Positions 29,026 through 39,835 of a stretch of 64,000 nucleotides of DNA are shown here, piece after piece (positions within the stretch are counted from its first letter, which is position 1; the number at the start of each line of letters is the position of its first letter). The position numbers were made by a program, and so were the translations under genes. The stretch lies in contig NZ_LT608315.1 of NCBI RefSeq assembly GCF_900095825.1, positions 753,465 through 817,464 of the forward strand, in the 5' to 3' direction. The notes under the pieces are model-generated. The model searched no databases. It saw nothing but the letters and a program-made list of their open reading frames with translations, and was not told the origin of the DNA. Source of the stretch: Acidaminococcus massiliensis. GTDB lineage: Bacteria; Bacillota; Negativicutes; Acidaminococcales; Acidaminococcaceae.

Positions 29026-29526
29026 GTGGCTAATTACGAAAAACAAGATGATGGCTTCAAAGAAAGAGTAGTCTTCATCAACCGCGTAGCTAAGGTCGTA
29101 AAAGGCGGACGGCGTTTCTCCTTCTCTGCTTTGGTTGTTGTTGGTGATGAAAACGGCAAGGTTGGCATGGGCCTGGGCAAAGCTGCCGAAGTTCCCGAAG
29201 CCATCCGCAAAGGTGTGGATGATGCCAAAAAGAACCTGATCACCGTTCCTCTGAAAGGCACCACCATTCCTCATGAAGTGATCGGTGTGTTCGGTGCAGG
29301 CCAGGTTCTGCTGAAACCGGCTATGGAAGGTACCGGGGTTATCGCCGGCGGCCCTGTCCGTGCGGTCCTGGAACTGGCCGGCGTACGGGATATCCTGACC
29401 AAATCCCAGGGGACTTCCAACCCCAACAATGTGGTCCGGGCAACCCTGGAAGGGCTGAAATCCCTGAAAAACGCCAAAGATGTCGCTGCTCTGCGCGGCA
29501 AAACTGTTGAAGAACTGTTAGGCTAA
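29026..29526 (+). CDS. rpsE: 30S ribosomal protein S5
   Basis: Fidelity protein at the mRNA entry. 166 residues. [20 protein letters not shown] and [10 protein letters not shown]-type segment [20 protein letters not shown] are conserved. Residues known for spectinomycin resistance lie in the KVVKGGRRF loop and look wild type. GTG start at 29026 after GGGAGG. Confidence 0.97.
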   Translation: MANYEKQDDGFKERVVFINRVAKVVKGGRRFSFSALVVVGDENGKVGMGLGKAAEVPEAIRKGVDDAKKNLITVPLKGTTIPHEVIGVFGAGQVLLKPAMEGTGVIAGGPVRAVLELAGVRDILTKSQGTSNPNNVVRATLEGLKSLKNAKDVAALRGKTVEELLG

Positions 29527-29538
29527 GGAGGTAGCATG

Positions 29539-29724
29539 ATGGCACAGGTTAAAATCACGCTGACCCGTAGCTTAATCGGGTATCCCAAGGACCAACGCGC
29601 TACTGTCAAGGCTCTGGGCTTGACGAAGATTCGTTCCAGCGTTGTGAAAGAAGACTCTCCTGCTCTGCGCGGTATGATCCACAAAGTGGAACATATGGTC
29701 AAAGTAGAAGAAGTGAAGGCGTAA
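29539..29724 (+). CDS. rpmD: 50S ribosomal protein L30
   Basis: 61-residue protein: [31 protein letters not shown] and [13 protein letters not shown]. Tandem ATGs occur at 29536 and 29539; the second has a 7-base spacing from AGGAGG. Confidence 0.96.
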   Translation: MAQVKITLTRSLIGYPKDQRATVKALGLTKIRSSVVKEDSPALRGMIHKVEHMVKVEEVKA

Positions 29725-29739
29725 TAAGGAGGTCTGCAA

Positions 29740-30180
29740 ATGTATTTGCATGAATTGGCTCCCGCTGCCGGCTCTAAAAAAGCCCGCGTCCGTGTAGGCC
29801 GCGGCCTGGGTTCCGGTCTGGGCAAAACATCCGGCAAAGGCCAAAAAGGTCAGAAATCCCGTAGCGGCGGGGTGAAACGTCCTGGTTTTGAAGGCGGCCA
29901 AAAGCCGTTGTATCTGCGTCTGCCGAAACGCGGTTTCTACAACAAATTCGGCAAACATTACACTGAAATCAACGTGGAAGTATTCAACTGCTTTGACGAC
30001 GGTGCTGTAATCGATCCTGTATCCCTGATCGAAGCCGGCCTGGTGAAAAACATCCGTGACGGCATTCGTGTCCTGGGCAATGGTGAGCTGACCAAGAAGG
30101 TCACGGTAAAGGCCATGGGCTTCAGCAAAACGGCTCAATCCAAGATCGAAGCTGCCGGCGGTAAGGTAGAGGTGATCTAA
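29740..30180 (+). CDS. rplO: 50S ribosomal protein L15
   Basis: Late-assembly protein. 146 residues with the glycine- and lysine-rich start ([20 protein letters not shown]) and [26 protein letters not shown] precedes ATG 29740. secY starts directly after its stop. Confidence 0.97.
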   Translation: MYLHELAPAAGSKKARVRVGRGLGSGLGKTSGKGQKGQKSRSGGVKRPGFEGGQKPLYLRLPKRGFYNKFGKHYTEINVEVFNCFDDGAVIDPVSLIEAGLVKNIRDGIRVLGNGELTKKVTVKAMGFSKTAQSKIEAAGGKVEVI

Positions 30181-32093
<1,913 letters not shown>

Positions 32094-32105
32094 GGAGGCA
32101 TTAGC

Positions 32106-32324
32106 GTGTCAAAGCAAGATGCGATCGAAGTAGAAGGGACTGTCTTGGAGTCTTTACCCAATGCTATGTTCCGGGTAAAACTGGAAAACGATCATGAAAT
32201 CCTGGCACATATTTCCGGAAAAATACGTATGAACTTTATTAAGATTCTCCCAGGGGATAAGGTGACCGTAGAGCTGACGCCCTATGATCTGAACCGGGGT
32301 CGGATTACTTATCGGTTCAAATAA
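32106..32324 (+). CDS. infA: translation initiation factor IF-1
   Basis: 72-residue OB-fold factor that blocks the A site during initiation. [20 protein letters not shown] and [20 protein letters not shown] are standard. The start is GTG 32106 after TAAGGAGG. Confidence 0.97.
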   Translation: MSKQDAIEVEGTVLESLPNAMFRVKLENDHEILAHISGKIRMNFIKILPGDKVTVELTPYDLNRGRITYRFK

Positions 32325-32354
32325 AGAGGATTGGCAAGAGGAGGTTCAAGCAAC

Positions 32355-32468
32355 ATGAAAGTAAGACCGTCTGTAAAACGCATTTGCGAAAAATGCAAGA
32401 TCATCAAACGCAAAGGCCGCGTTATGGTCATTTGCGAAAACCCGAAACATAAACAAAGACAAGGATAA
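32355..32468 (+). CDS. rpmJ: 50S ribosomal protein L36, zinc-binding type
   Basis: 37-residue protein, [20 protein letters not shown] then [15 protein letters not shown]. The Cys, Cys, Cys, His set is complete, so this is the zinc-binding form. AGAGGAGG lies upstream, and the gene ends at TAA 32466-32468, 13 bases before rpsM. It is easily missed because of its size. Confidence 0.96.
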   Translation: MKVRPSVKRICEKCKIIKRKGRVMVICENPKHKQRQG

Positions 32469-32481
32469 GGAGGTGCTTTGA

Positions 32482-32847
32482 ATGGCTCGTATCGCCGGTG
32501 TAGATTTGCCTAGAGATAAACGTATCGAATATGCTCTGCCGTACATTTACGGTATCGGCTTGACCCTGTCCCGGGAAATCCTGGGCAAGACCGGGATCAA
32601 TCCGGATACTCGGGTTCGGGATCTGACCGAAGCTGAAATTGCTAAGCTGCGTGAAATCCTGGATCATGAATATAAAGTGGAAGGTGACCTCCGTCGTGAG
32701 GAATCCCTGAACATCAAACGCCTGGTGGAAATCGGCTGCTATCGCGGCCGCAGACATCGTGCAGGGCTGCCTGTACGGGGTCAGAACACCAAAAACAATG
32801 CTCGTACCCGTAAAGGCCCGAAAAAAGTGGCCGGTGCTAAGAAGTAA
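32482..32847 (+). CDS. rpsM: 30S ribosomal protein S13
   Basis: Head protein that contacts tRNA and L5. 121 residues: [32 protein letters not shown] and the C-terminal basic tail [26 protein letters not shown] precedes ATG 32482. Confidence 0.97.
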   Translation: MARIAGVDLPRDKRIEYALPYIYGIGLTLSREILGKTGINPDTRVRDLTEAEIAKLREILDHEYKVEGDLRREESLNIKRLVEIGCYRGRRHRAGLPVRGQNTKNNARTRKGPKKVAGAKK

Positions 32848-32872
32848 GTTTGTCTAAGGAGGGATTAGACGA

Positions 32873-33265
32873 GTGGCTGGTAAAAAAGTTGTCCGTACCA
32901 AACGGAAAGTAAGCAAGAACATTGAAGCTGGTGTAGCACATATCCGCTCCACCTTTAATAACACGATCGTAACGATTTCCGACCTGAACGGGGCTGTCCT
33001 GAGCTGGGCTTCTGCCGGCGGCCAGGGCTTCCGCGGTTCTCGGAAAAGCACTCCTTTTGCAGCTCAGATGGCTGCTGAATCCGCTGCCAAAGCCGCTATG
33101 GAACATGGCCTGAAACGGATCGAAGTATTCGTCAAGGGACCTGGCGCTGGCCGTGAAGCTGCTATCCGCGCTCTGCAGGCTGCAGGCCTGGAAGTGGAAT
33201 CCATCAAAGATGTGACTCCGATTCCTCACAATGGCTGCCGTCCGCCGAAACGCAGAAGAGTTTAA
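32873..33265 (+). CDS. rpsK: 30S ribosomal protein S11
   Basis: Platform protein beside the E-site mRNA. 130 residues: [36 protein letters not shown] and [17 protein letters not shown] start at 32873 after AAGGAGGG. Confidence 0.97.
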   Translation: MAGKKVVRTKRKVSKNIEAGVAHIRSTFNNTIVTISDLNGAVLSWASAGGQGFRGSRKSTPFAAQMAAESAAKAAMEHGLKRIEVFVKGPGAGREAAIRALQAAGLEVESIKDVTPIPHNGCRPPKRRRV

Positions 33266-33283
33266 TTGGAGGTGAAAGACTAG

Positions 33284-33877
33284 ATGGCTATTGATAAGAC
33301 TCCTGTTCTGAAAAGATGCAGATCTCTGGGCATGTCTCCGGCATTCGTTGGGGTAATGAAAGAATCCCACCGTCAGCCGAAACGCCAGTTCAAAAAGAAG
33401 AGCGAATATGGTATGCAGCTGGCTGAAAAACAGAAAGCCAAGTTCATCTATGGCGTCCTGGAAAAACAGTTCCGCGGCTACTATGAAAAGGCCAAGAAAA
33501 TGGAAGGTATCGCAGGCTCCAACCTGCTGATCCTGCTGGAACGCAGACTGGATAACGTGGTATACCGCCTGGGCCTGGCCCATACCCGCCGTCAGGCTCG
33601 CCAGCTGGTGACCCATGGCCACATTGCCGTCAACGGCAAGCGCCTGGACATCCCTTCTGCTCTGGTGAAAGCCGGAGATGTGGTCTCCGTAATGGAAAAC
33701 AGCCGCAGCTCTGCCTACTTCAAAGGCATGGCTGAAGTCCTGGGCAAGACCTCTGTTCCTGCCTGGATTTCTGTAGACGCTCAAAACCTCAGCGGAAAGG
33801 TTGACCGTCTGCCGGTTCGGGAAGACATCGATGTTCCTGTTGAAGAACAGATGATCGTCGAATTGTACTCCAAGTAA
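33284..33877 (+). CDS. rpsD: 30S ribosomal protein S4
   Basis: Primary 16S rRNA binder; in many bacteria it represses the alpha operon. The 197-residue protein has the S4 RNA-binding domain [20 protein letters not shown] and [18 protein letters not shown]. The N-terminal zinc Cys cluster of some S4 proteins is missing (only one Cys), so this is the Cys-poor type. Gap to rpoA is 64 bases, the longest inside the cluster. Confidence 0.96.
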   Translation: MAIDKTPVLKRCRSLGMSPAFVGVMKESHRQPKRQFKKKSEYGMQLAEKQKAKFIYGVLEKQFRGYYEKAKKMEGIAGSNLLILLERRLDNVVYRLGLAHTRRQARQLVTHGHIAVNGKRLDIPSALVKAGDVVSVMENSRSSAYFKGMAEVLGKTSVPAWISVDAQNLSGKVDRLPVREDIDVPVEEQMIVELYSK

Positions 33878-33941
33878 TCTGATACTGTTCTCCACTTACT
33901 TATACCGCGTATTGTGGTAATGCGCGAAAGGAGGCTTCCGC

Positions 33942-34913
33942 ATGAAGGAAATCGAAAAACCTAGCCTGGTTGTCGACGAAATTTCCCCTGATGGACGTTA
34001 TGGCAAGTTCGTCTGGGAACCTTTGGAACGTGGATACGGTATTACTTTAGGTAACAGTCTGCGTCGTGTACTGCTTTCTTCCTTGTCCGGCATGGCTGTG
34101 ACGGGCATCAAAATCGATGGGGTCCTCCATGAGTTCTCTACCATTGAGGGAGTCAGAGAAGACGTTGCGGATATCGTATTAAATATCAAAGCCCTGTGCT
34201 TCAAGGTAGGTCTGGATGACCAGACCTCCTTTGAGCCCAAGACGTTCTACATCAAGAAGTCCGGCGAAGGCGAAGTGACCGGCGCTGACGTGATCACTGA
34301 TCAGGATACGGAAGTCCTGAATCCGGAACTGCACATTGCAACTCTGGACAAGAATGCTACCCTGAACATGGAAATCTACGTTGACGTGGGCCGCGGCTAC
34401 GTCCAGGCGGAGAAGAATAAATCCAAGGATCAGCCCATTGGCTTCATCCCTGTGGATTCCATCTACTCCCCCATCACCCGTGTGAAATTCGGCGTTACCG
34501 ATACCCGGGTGGGCAACGTGACCAACTACGACCGGCTGACCCTTGAAGTATGGACCGATGGGAGCTTGGGGCCGGATGAAGCTGTGACTTCTGCAGCCGA
34601 AATCCTGATCAAGTATCTGGCTCTGTTCAAGACCACCAACGTTCCCCGTATCCAGGGGGACGAAGATGGTGCCAAGACCAGCGAAGAAGGCACCAAGTCT
34701 TCTGTGCTGCAGATGTCCATCGATGATCTGGATCTGACTGTCCGTTCCAACAACTGCTTGAGACGGGCCGGCATCAATACGGTAGAAGATATCATCAATA
34801 AGACGGAAGACGAGCTGATTTGCGTCCGGAATCTGGGCAGCAAATCCTTGGAAGAAGTCAAGAACAAAATCGAAGAGTTGGGATTGCACCTGCGCAATTC
34901 TGACGAAGAATAG
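33942..34913 (+). CDS. rpoA: RNA polymerase alpha subunit
   Basis: Scaffold for RNA polymerase assembly and contact for activators and UP elements. 323 residues: N-terminal domain with [20 protein letters not shown] (dimer) near 26-46, and a C-terminal domain with [20 protein letters not shown] and [20 protein letters not shown], which bind DNA. GAAAGGAGG precedes ATG 33942. Confidence 0.98.
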   Translation: MKEIEKPSLVVDEISPDGRYGKFVWEPLERGYGITLGNSLRRVLLSSLSGMAVTGIKIDGVLHEFSTIEGVREDVADIVLNIKALCFKVGLDDQTSFEPKTFYIKKSGEGEVTGADVITDQDTEVLNPELHIATLDKNATLNMEIYVDVGRGYVQAEKNKSKDQPIGFIPVDSIYSPITRVKFGVTDTRVGNVTNYDRLTLEVWTDGSLGPDEAVTSAAEILIKYLALFKTTNVPRIQGDEDGAKTSEEGTKSSVLQMSIDDLDLTVRSNNCLRRAGINTVEDIINKTEDELICVRNLGSKSLEEVKNKIEELGLHLRNSDEE

Positions 34914-34927
34914 GAGGAAGACGAAAG

Positions 34928-35266
34928 ATGTCCTACAGAAAATTCAACCGGAACACCAGCAACCGGAAAGCGATGTTCCGCAGCGTCTTGACCGCCTTCT
35001 TCAAAAACGAGAGAATCGAAACCACTGAAACGAAAGCTAAAGAAATCAGCGGTCTGGCTGATAAAATGATCACCCTGGCTAAAAAAGGTGATCTGAGTGC
35101 TCGTCGCCAGGTCCTGGCATTCCTCGTAGATGAAGATGCAACCAAGAAGCTGTTTGATGTAATCGCCCCCAAATACGCTGACCGCAACGGCGGTTATACC
35201 CGTATTTACAAAACGGCTCCCCGTCGCGGCGATGCTGCTGAAATGGCAATCCTGGAACTGATCTGA
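34928..35266 (+). CDS. rplQ: 50S ribosomal protein L17
   Basis: Tunnel-exit protein. 112 residues: [20 protein letters not shown] and [26 protein letters not shown] precedes ATG 34928. Last gene of the cluster; a strong terminator starts 8 bases after its stop. Confidence 0.97.
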   Translation: MSYRKFNRNTSNRKAMFRSVLTAFFKNERIETTETKAKEISGLADKMITLAKKGDLSARRQVLAFLVDEDATKKLFDVIAPKYADRNGGYTRIYKTAPRRGDAAEMAILELI

Positions 35267-35273
35267 GTTCTGT

Positions 35274-35324
35274 AAAAAAAGGGACTGTGAAAAATGAGAA
35301 ATCATTTTTTCACAGTCCCTTTTT
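35274..35324 (+). terminator. terminator of the ribosomal super-cluster
   Basis: Long stem from GGGACTGTGAAAAATGA to TCATTTTTTCACAGTCCC, flanked by A7 and T5. It should stop transcription from both strands. Confidence 0.9.
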
Positions 35325-35557
35325 GTCACTGGTCAACGGTCACTGGTCACTGGCCGATGGAAAGAACCCGTGGCTGACGGGTTCTTTCGAATAAAAAATA
35401 AGAATGTGCCTTTCTTTTCATCCGGTGCTTGTCTTGATTTCTCCTGGGGAGGCAAGGACAAGCCAAAGGCGCGTCTGAGCCAGCAACATACAATGAAAGG
35501 CAGCCGCAGCCCGGCTGCCTTCCTTCGACCAGTGACCAGTGACAAGAGACCAGTGAC
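35325..35557. repeat. inverted heptamer-repeat element with two inner hairpins
   Basis: Left arm (35325-35359): five 7-base units, GTCACTG three times plus GTCAACG and GCCGATG. Right arm (35530-35557): CAGTGAC three times plus AAGAGAC, the inverse complement in the same period. Inside are hairpins at 35361-35388 (AAAGAACCC stem) and 35498-35522 (GGCAGCCG stem). I see no gene in this 230-base stretch. It lies between two terminators, like the elements at 7327 and 49318. Confidence 0.7.
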
Positions 35558-35558
35558 C

Positions 35559-35590
35559 GGGGGTGTGAATTTTTTCACACCCCCTTTTTT
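35559..35590 (+). terminator. GGGGGTGTGAA hairpin with T-tract
   Basis: GGGGGTGTGAA pairs with TTCACACCCCC, followed by T6. It closes the repeat element and shields the next promoter. Confidence 0.8.
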
Positions 35591-35592
35591 AT

Positions 35593-35621
35593 TGTATCCG
35601 GATTTCACCTTATGATATACT
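35593..35621 (+). promoter_or_regulatory. promoter of the secreted protein gene
   Basis: TTGTAT at 35593-35598 and TATACT at 35616-35621, spacer 17. Confidence 0.6.
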
Positions 35622-35690
35622 GGGGCTGCCGGATCCCTGTTTTTCCGGCAGACTAGTAAAAAATCAGAAAAAACAGAAAGGATGAGATCC

Positions 35691-36452
35691 ATGAAACTGC
35701 TGCAAGGCATCCGTACTTTGGTGTTGGCCGGGATCCTGACTATGGCCGGGGCTTCCGGGGTCCTGGCGGAATACACCGCCTGGCAGGATACGGACTATGA
35801 TTTCGGCCAGGTGAAGACGGTGTACCTGTCGGATATGGACATGAGCGGGTACCGGCTCACAAGCGGCACCAAGGCCCAGAAAATGCTCCAGGACTACCGG
35901 AAAAAAGCTGGGAAAGTAAAGGGTGTGAAGGTCCTCCTGGCTCCGGCCGTACAGGTCCGTGCCCTGCTGCCGGGAGAAGAAAAAAAGCAGGCTCTGGAGG
36001 GAGCGGGAATAGGGGCAGGACCGGAGAAAAATGGAGAAATCCAGTCCGCTGCCAAAGGAGAACGGAAGGCGGCAGTCATCCCCCAGGAGGCCCTGGATGC
36101 AGGGGCCCAGCTGTACATCCTGGCGACCCTGGACAACTGCCAGGTGGATTCCTACCTGGTGCCCGCCCATACGGAATGGAGGACGAAGGAAATCGACGAC
36201 AGCTACCGGGACGACCAGGGAAACTGGCATACTTATTACCGGACTGTGACCTATCCGGACTACATTCCAGATTATTACGTGCCCTATGCCAGCGTCACCG
36301 TCCGGTTCCTGTGGTTCGACACCAAAACCGGGAAACTGGTGGCCTCCAGCGAAGATGCCCGGGTCCGGGACGGCGAAAATGATCCCTTGGGAGTGTACAA
36401 TCGGATCATCGACCGATTCTTCAAGAACCTGAAGGAGACAGTGAAGAAGTAA
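35691..36452 (+). CDS. secreted protein, paralogue of the protein at 7484
   Basis: A 253-residue protein with a signal peptide (about 1-25, ending VLAEY). The mature start WQDTDYDFGQVKTVYLSDM parallels the 7484 protein. The middle has an extra Lys/Glu/Gly-rich linker (about 88-125), then ILATLDNCQVDSYLVPAHTE and a Tyr-rich DYIPDYYVPYASVTVRFLWF strand, then a segment ending VYNRIIDRFFKNLK. This resembles envelope proteins of the DUF4136-like type, but is not a confident match. ATG 35691 has better spacing from AAAGGA than 35682. Location periplasm or cell surface; function unknown. Confidence 0.75.
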   Translation: MKLLQGIRTLVLAGILTMAGASGVLAEYTAWQDTDYDFGQVKTVYLSDMDMSGYRLTSGTKAQKMLQDYRKKAGKVKGVKVLLAPAVQVRALLPGEEKKQALEGAGIGAGPEKNGEIQSAAKGERKAAVIPQEALDAGAQLYILATLDNCQVDSYLVPAHTEWRTKEIDDSYRDDQGNWHTYYRTVTYPDYIPDYYVPYASVTVRFLWFDTKTGKLVASSEDARVRDGENDPLGVYNRIIDRFFKNLKETVKK

Positions 36453-36492
36453 GGGCAGGAGGTGCGGGACGGATATCAGCCCTCATTTGTGG

Positions 36493-36498
36493 TATAAT
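36493..36498 (+). promoter_or_regulatory. extended -10 promoter of the lipoprotein gene
   Basis: TGG precedes TATAAT (36493-36498), an extended -10. No good -35 is seen. Confidence 0.5.
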
Positions 36499-36529
36499 AA
36501 TTCCCGTATCAGGAAAGGCGGGAAATCCT

Positions 36530-37285
36530 ATGTTGAAAAAAATCATGTCCCTATGCTGCCTGCTGGCTCTCTTTCTGGCAGTCGGATGCGGCAGGGAGAC
36601 CAATAAAACAGAAAATATCCATGTTGCATCTTATCCAGGGTGGGTGGAAATCAAAGTCGGGGATCAGGCTTCTTTTGCTGTGCCGCCGGAAATGATCCTC
36701 CAGAGCCAGGAAACCCGGGACGAACTGCTGAAGGCGCCGGACCTGGATCCGCTGCTGAAAAAGTGGCTGGAAGCGGATCAGGAAGTGGTAAAGAGCCCTG
36801 GTTCCGTTATTGTCCAGAGCGGGAAATTGGACCCGGTGCCCTGGCATACCGATGAACACCTGGTGTGGGTGGAGTTCAAGACCATGGCCAGCCCGGAGAA
36901 GATGCCCCGGTACGGTCAGAATATCGGGCTGAAGGGCGATGAAATCAAGGATTTTGGGGAAATCACCCGGAAAAGCATCGAAGGGATATACAACAAGATG
37001 CTGCCGGAAGGCTACTCCCTGAAGTTCACCAACTGGGAACCCATGCAGAGCACCATTGTGAATGGAGTGGAAAATCTCCATACCAGTTATGATATGGAGG
37101 TGTTCCAGAAAGGACGGCATCTCATGTCTTTCCATGCGGAACGGTGGACGCTGTTCAATCGGGACCGGGTCCATACCTTGATGGTGGTCTGGAATAAGGC
37201 GGATGATGGATACTGGAAGGAAGATACCCACAAACTCACCAACATCATCAATACCTTGAAGATCACACCCAGTAAGGGGAAATAG
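36530..37285 (+). CDS. lipoprotein of unknown function
   Basis: A 251-residue protein with a lipoprotein signal: positively charged start, hydrophobic core and lipobox LAVGC with the acylated Cys at 20. The mature part begins polar (GRETNKTENIHVASYPGW) and continues as a mixed alpha/beta domain with WVEIKVGDQASFAVPPEM. The C-terminal DDGYWKEDTHKLTNIINTLK resembles the end of PsbP-like or DUF-type single-domain lipoproteins. No enzyme motif is visible. It is monocistronic with a terminator at 37289. Confidence 0.75.
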   Translation: MLKKIMSLCCLLALFLAVGCGRETNKTENIHVASYPGWVEIKVGDQASFAVPPEMILQSQETRDELLKAPDLDPLLKKWLEADQEVVKSPGSVIVQSGKLDPVPWHTDEHLVWVEFKTMASPEKMPRYGQNIGLKGDEIKDFGEITRKSIEGIYNKMLPEGYSLKFTNWEPMQSTIVNGVENLHTSYDMEVFQKGRHLMSFHAERWTLFNRDRVHTLMVVWNKADDGYWKEDTHKLTNIINTLKITPSKGK

Positions 37286-37288
37286 ACG

Positions 37289-37340
37289 GAGAGGCTGCTG
37301 CACTGTGTGAAAACTACGCAAGTGCAGCAGCTCCTTTTTT
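37289..37340 (+). terminator. terminator after the lipoprotein gene
   Basis: GAGGCTGCTGCACT pairs with AGTGCAGCAGCTCC across a large loop, then T6. Member of the CTGCTGCAC set. Confidence 0.85.
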
Positions 37341-37347
37341 ATTCCCC

Positions 37348-37377
37348 TTGCCATCTCTTGATCCTATAACCTATAAT
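37348..37377 (+). promoter_or_regulatory. promoter of the dehydrogenase gene
   Basis: TTGCCA at 37348-37353 and TATAAT at 37372-37377, spacer 18. A small hairpin GAATGA/TCATTC follows at 37384-37402 in the mRNA leader. Confidence 0.6.
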
Positions 37378-37430
37378 GATTTTGAATGATGCAGCGTCAT
37401 TCAGAATTTTTCCGGAAAGAAGGGGTTTGT

Positions 37431-38312
37431 ATGACGGAAATCCGTGATATTGGCTTTATCGGTACGGGCATCATGGGGAAATCCATGCTGCGGAATCTGA
37501 GGAAGGCAGGGTATGCCATGCACTGTTTTGCCCGCCATCCTGAAAAAGTGGCAGATCTGCAGGCGGAAGGGGTATCCCTCCATTCCACCATCGCTTCACT
37601 GGCCAAAGCCTGTCAGTGCCTCATTACCATCGTGGGCTTTCCCAAAGATGTGGAAGAAGTGTATTTTTCTCCCAATGCACTGATGGACAGCGCCCTGCCA
37701 GGGAGCTATCTCATCGATATGACCACCACCAGCCCTACCCTGGCACAGAAACTGTATGAAGAAGGGACGAAACGGGGCTTCCACGTCCTGGATGCTCCGG
37801 TGACTGGCGGCGATACCGGCGCCAAGAACGGAACTCTTTCCATCCTGGTAGGGGGAGACCGTGCCGATTTCGATTTCCTGCAGCCTGTATTCCAGGGCAT
37901 GGGGACCAATATCAATTACATGGGAGAAGCCGGCAAGGGGCAGCATGCCAAAATGGCCAACCAAATCATGATCGCAGGGGCACTCTCCGGGGTCTGCGAA
38001 GCCCTGAATTATGCCCGGGCCAACGGCCTTGATCTGGATACCCTGCTGAAGGCTGTTTCTACAGGAGCCGCGGGAAGTGCACAGCTCAACGCCTTCGGGG
38101 CTAAGATGATCCATGGAGATTTTGCTCCCGGCTTTTTCCTGAAACATTTCATCAAAGATATGGGGCTGGCGGAAGAAGAAGCGGAAAAGAAATCCCTGGA
38201 TCTGCCCGTCCTGAAACAGGTGCTGAAAGAATATCGGGAATTGGCAGCAGAAGGGAAGGGAGATCTGGGAACCCAGGCCTTGTATACGTATTATGGGGAG
38301 AAAAAGAAGTAA
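37431..38312 (+). CDS. NAD(P)-dependent beta-hydroxyacid dehydrogenase
   Basis: A 293-residue enzyme of the 3-hydroxyisobutyrate dehydrogenase family, which also contains tartronate semialdehyde and succinic semialdehyde reductases. IGFIGTGIMGKSM at 6-18 is the dinucleotide-binding motif, LDAPVTGGDTGAKNGTL the substrate loop, and GKGQHAKMANQ contains the catalytic Lys. The C-terminal helical domain has GDFAPGFFLKHFIKDM. I chose ATG 37431, close to AAAGAAGG. Substrate cannot be fixed from sequence, and it stands alone. Confidence 0.88.
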   Translation: MTEIRDIGFIGTGIMGKSMLRNLRKAGYAMHCFARHPEKVADLQAEGVSLHSTIASLAKACQCLITIVGFPKDVEEVYFSPNALMDSALPGSYLIDMTTTSPTLAQKLYEEGTKRGFHVLDAPVTGGDTGAKNGTLSILVGGDRADFDFLQPVFQGMGTNINYMGEAGKGQHAKMANQIMIAGALSGVCEALNYARANGLDLDTLLKAVSTGAAGSAQLNAFGAKMIHGDFAPGFFLKHFIKDMGLAEEEAEKKSLDLPVLKQVLKEYRELAAEGKGDLGTQALYTYYGEKKK

Positions 38313-38379
38313 GGCATTCTCAGACAGATGACGGCGGGAAAAGTATAGTGTGCTGGATGGACGGGAGCAGGGAAAGGCA

Positions 38380-38408
38380 TTCGACAAAACAGATTTTTAT
38401 GATATAAT
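38380..38408 (+). promoter_or_regulatory. promoter of ridA
   Basis: TATAAT at 38403-38408 with TTCGAC at 38380-38385, spacer 17. Confidence 0.55.
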
Positions 38409-38449
38409 GGACAAGTAAGTAAAAATCATTTGGATTGGAGGCTTTTCCC

Positions 38450-38830
38450 ATGAACAAACAAATCGCAACCCCGAAGGCACCCGGTGCTATTGGACCTTAT
38501 TCTCAGGCTATCGAAGCATCCGGCAAGACAATCTACGTATCCGGTCAGCTCCCTGTTGATCCGGCTACTGGTGAGTTTGCAGGGGCGGATATTGCAGCCC
38601 AGACCCGTCAATCTCTGACCAATGTGAAGAATATCTTGGAAGCCGCCGGCTATACCATGGAAGATGTGGCCAAGACCACGGTTCTGCTCAGTGACATTGC
38701 CAACTTCGGGCCTATGAACGAAGTCTATGGCACGTTCTTTACCGGTGTCTGCCCGGCTCGCGCCTGTTTCCAGGTTGCTGCTCTGCCCAAAGGGGCACTG
38801 GTGGAAATCGAGGCTTTTGCCTGCAAGTAA
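38450..38830 (+). CDS. ridA: RidA-family 2-iminobutanoate/2-iminopropanoate deaminase
   Basis: Cytosolic trimer that hydrolyses reactive enamines and imines made by PLP enzymes. The 126-residue protein has APGAIGPYSQAI, YVSGQLPVDPATGEF, QTRQSLTNVKNILEAAG and the catalytic Arg in CPARACFQVAALPKGALVEIE. ATG 38450 follows TTGGAGG. It has its own promoter and terminator. All active-site residues of the RidA subgroup seem present. Confidence 0.93.
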   Translation: MNKQIATPKAPGAIGPYSQAIEASGKTIYVSGQLPVDPATGEFAGADIAAQTRQSLTNVKNILEAAGYTMEDVAKTTVLLSDIANFGPMNEVYGTFFTGVCPARACFQVAALPKGALVEIEAFACK

Positions 38831-38844
38831 TGCTCAGAGAGCCT

Positions 38845-38892
38845 AAAGGGGCTGCTGCACATGTGTTTTTACACGTGCAGCAGCCCCTTTTT
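38845..38892. terminator. bidirectional terminator between ridA and the iclR-type gene
   Basis: AAAGGGGCTGCTGCAC / GTGCAGCAGCCCCTTT, A- and T-rich flanks. Member of the CTGCTGCAC set. Confidence 0.88.
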
Positions 38893-39644
38893 CATTCTCC
38901 CAGCAATGCGCTTTTCTGTTCCAGCCGGCTGATGGTTTCCGCCAGTCCCTGTTGGAGTTTGGGATAGGTGATGGAGCGGAGCCGGTCTACTGGGCCGGAG
39001 ATGGTCAGGACGAAGAGCCGGTCTTTCAGGTGCAGGGGCATGGCGATGGCGGCCACTCCCTGGTCCACCTCCCCTTCGGAAATACAAAAGCCTTCCTGGA
39101 GGATTTTCAGCAGCTGGTTGCGCAGCAGACGCTGTCGGGTACGGTCTGGTTCCAGTTCTTGGAGCAGCTGTTCCCGCAGCTCTTCTGGCTGGGCGGCCAG
39201 CAGGGTCTTGCCGGAAGCCCCGCTCTGCAGGGGGACGATATAGCCTCGTTCGCCTGCAACCCCCAGCCGGTGGCGGCTTTTGGCCAAGTCCACACAGATC
39301 CCAGTATGCCCCAGCAGGACGGAAAGGACCACTGTTTCGTTGAAAGTTTCTGCCAGCCGGTGCATTTCCTGGGAAAGCAGATCCCGGGAAGTATTGTGGA
39401 CGGAAACGGCCGATGCTACCAGCAGGATCCCGGTACCCAGGTAATACTTCCCGGTTTTGGCGGACTGTTCGATCCAGCCGGCATGCTGGAGGGTCCGCAG
39501 GAGCCGGTAGACCGTTGTCTTGTGGAGCCCCAGGGCCTTGCTGATTTCCGTCAGGCTCAGGGATTTTCGGCGCTGGGCCGCATAGAGCTCCAGGATCCGG
39601 GTGGCATGGAGCACGGAATGGACCAGCGGTGTGGTTTCTGCCAT
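38892..39644 (-). CDS. IclR-family transcriptional regulator
   Basis: A 250-residue regulator. The N-terminal winged helix contains LSLTEISKALGLHKTTVYRLLRTL (about 28-51), and the C-terminal effector domain contains GYIVPLQSGASGKTLLA and the late EGEVDQGVAAIAMPL, all typical of IclR proteins. AAAGGA precedes the ATG at 39644 by 9-10 bases. It is divergent from the ureohydrolase gene, so it most likely controls that gene and the transporter component. Effector unknown. Confidence 0.92.
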   Translation of the reverse strand: MAETTPLVHSVLHATRILELYAAQRRKSLSLTEISKALGLHKTTVYRLLRTLQHAGWIEQSAKTGKYYLGTGILLVASAVSVHNTSRDLLSQEMHRLAETFNETVVLSVLLGHTGICVDLAKSRHRLGVAGERGYIVPLQSGASGKTLLAAQPEELREQLLQELEPDRTRQRLLRNQLLKILQEGFCISEGEVDQGVAAIAMPLHLKDRLFVLTISGPVDRLRSITYPKLQQGLAETISRLEQKSALLGE

Positions 39645-39714
39645 GATACCATTTCCTTTCGTTGTTTTTCCCCATTATACGGAGGTACAGACAGACCGTC
39701 AAGAGATGGTGTTT

Positions 39715-39782
39715 CAATATAGTGTACGAATTGCAAAATAGTGTCTAATTTCGTTGACTTCCCAGAAGGGACTTCCTATAAT
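39715..39782 (+). promoter_or_regulatory. ureohydrolase promoter and possible IclR site
   Basis: TTGACT at 39754-39759 and TATAAT at 39777-39782, spacer 17. Upstream, ATAGTGT occurs twice (about 39719-39725 and 39739-39745), and ACGAA and TTCGT flank the second copy. These are candidate IclR contacts. Confidence 0.6.
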
Positions 39783-39835
39783 GGTCCCAGACGCAGGAAA
39801 GCGTCCATTACAGGAAAGAGAAAGAGGAGAACTGT

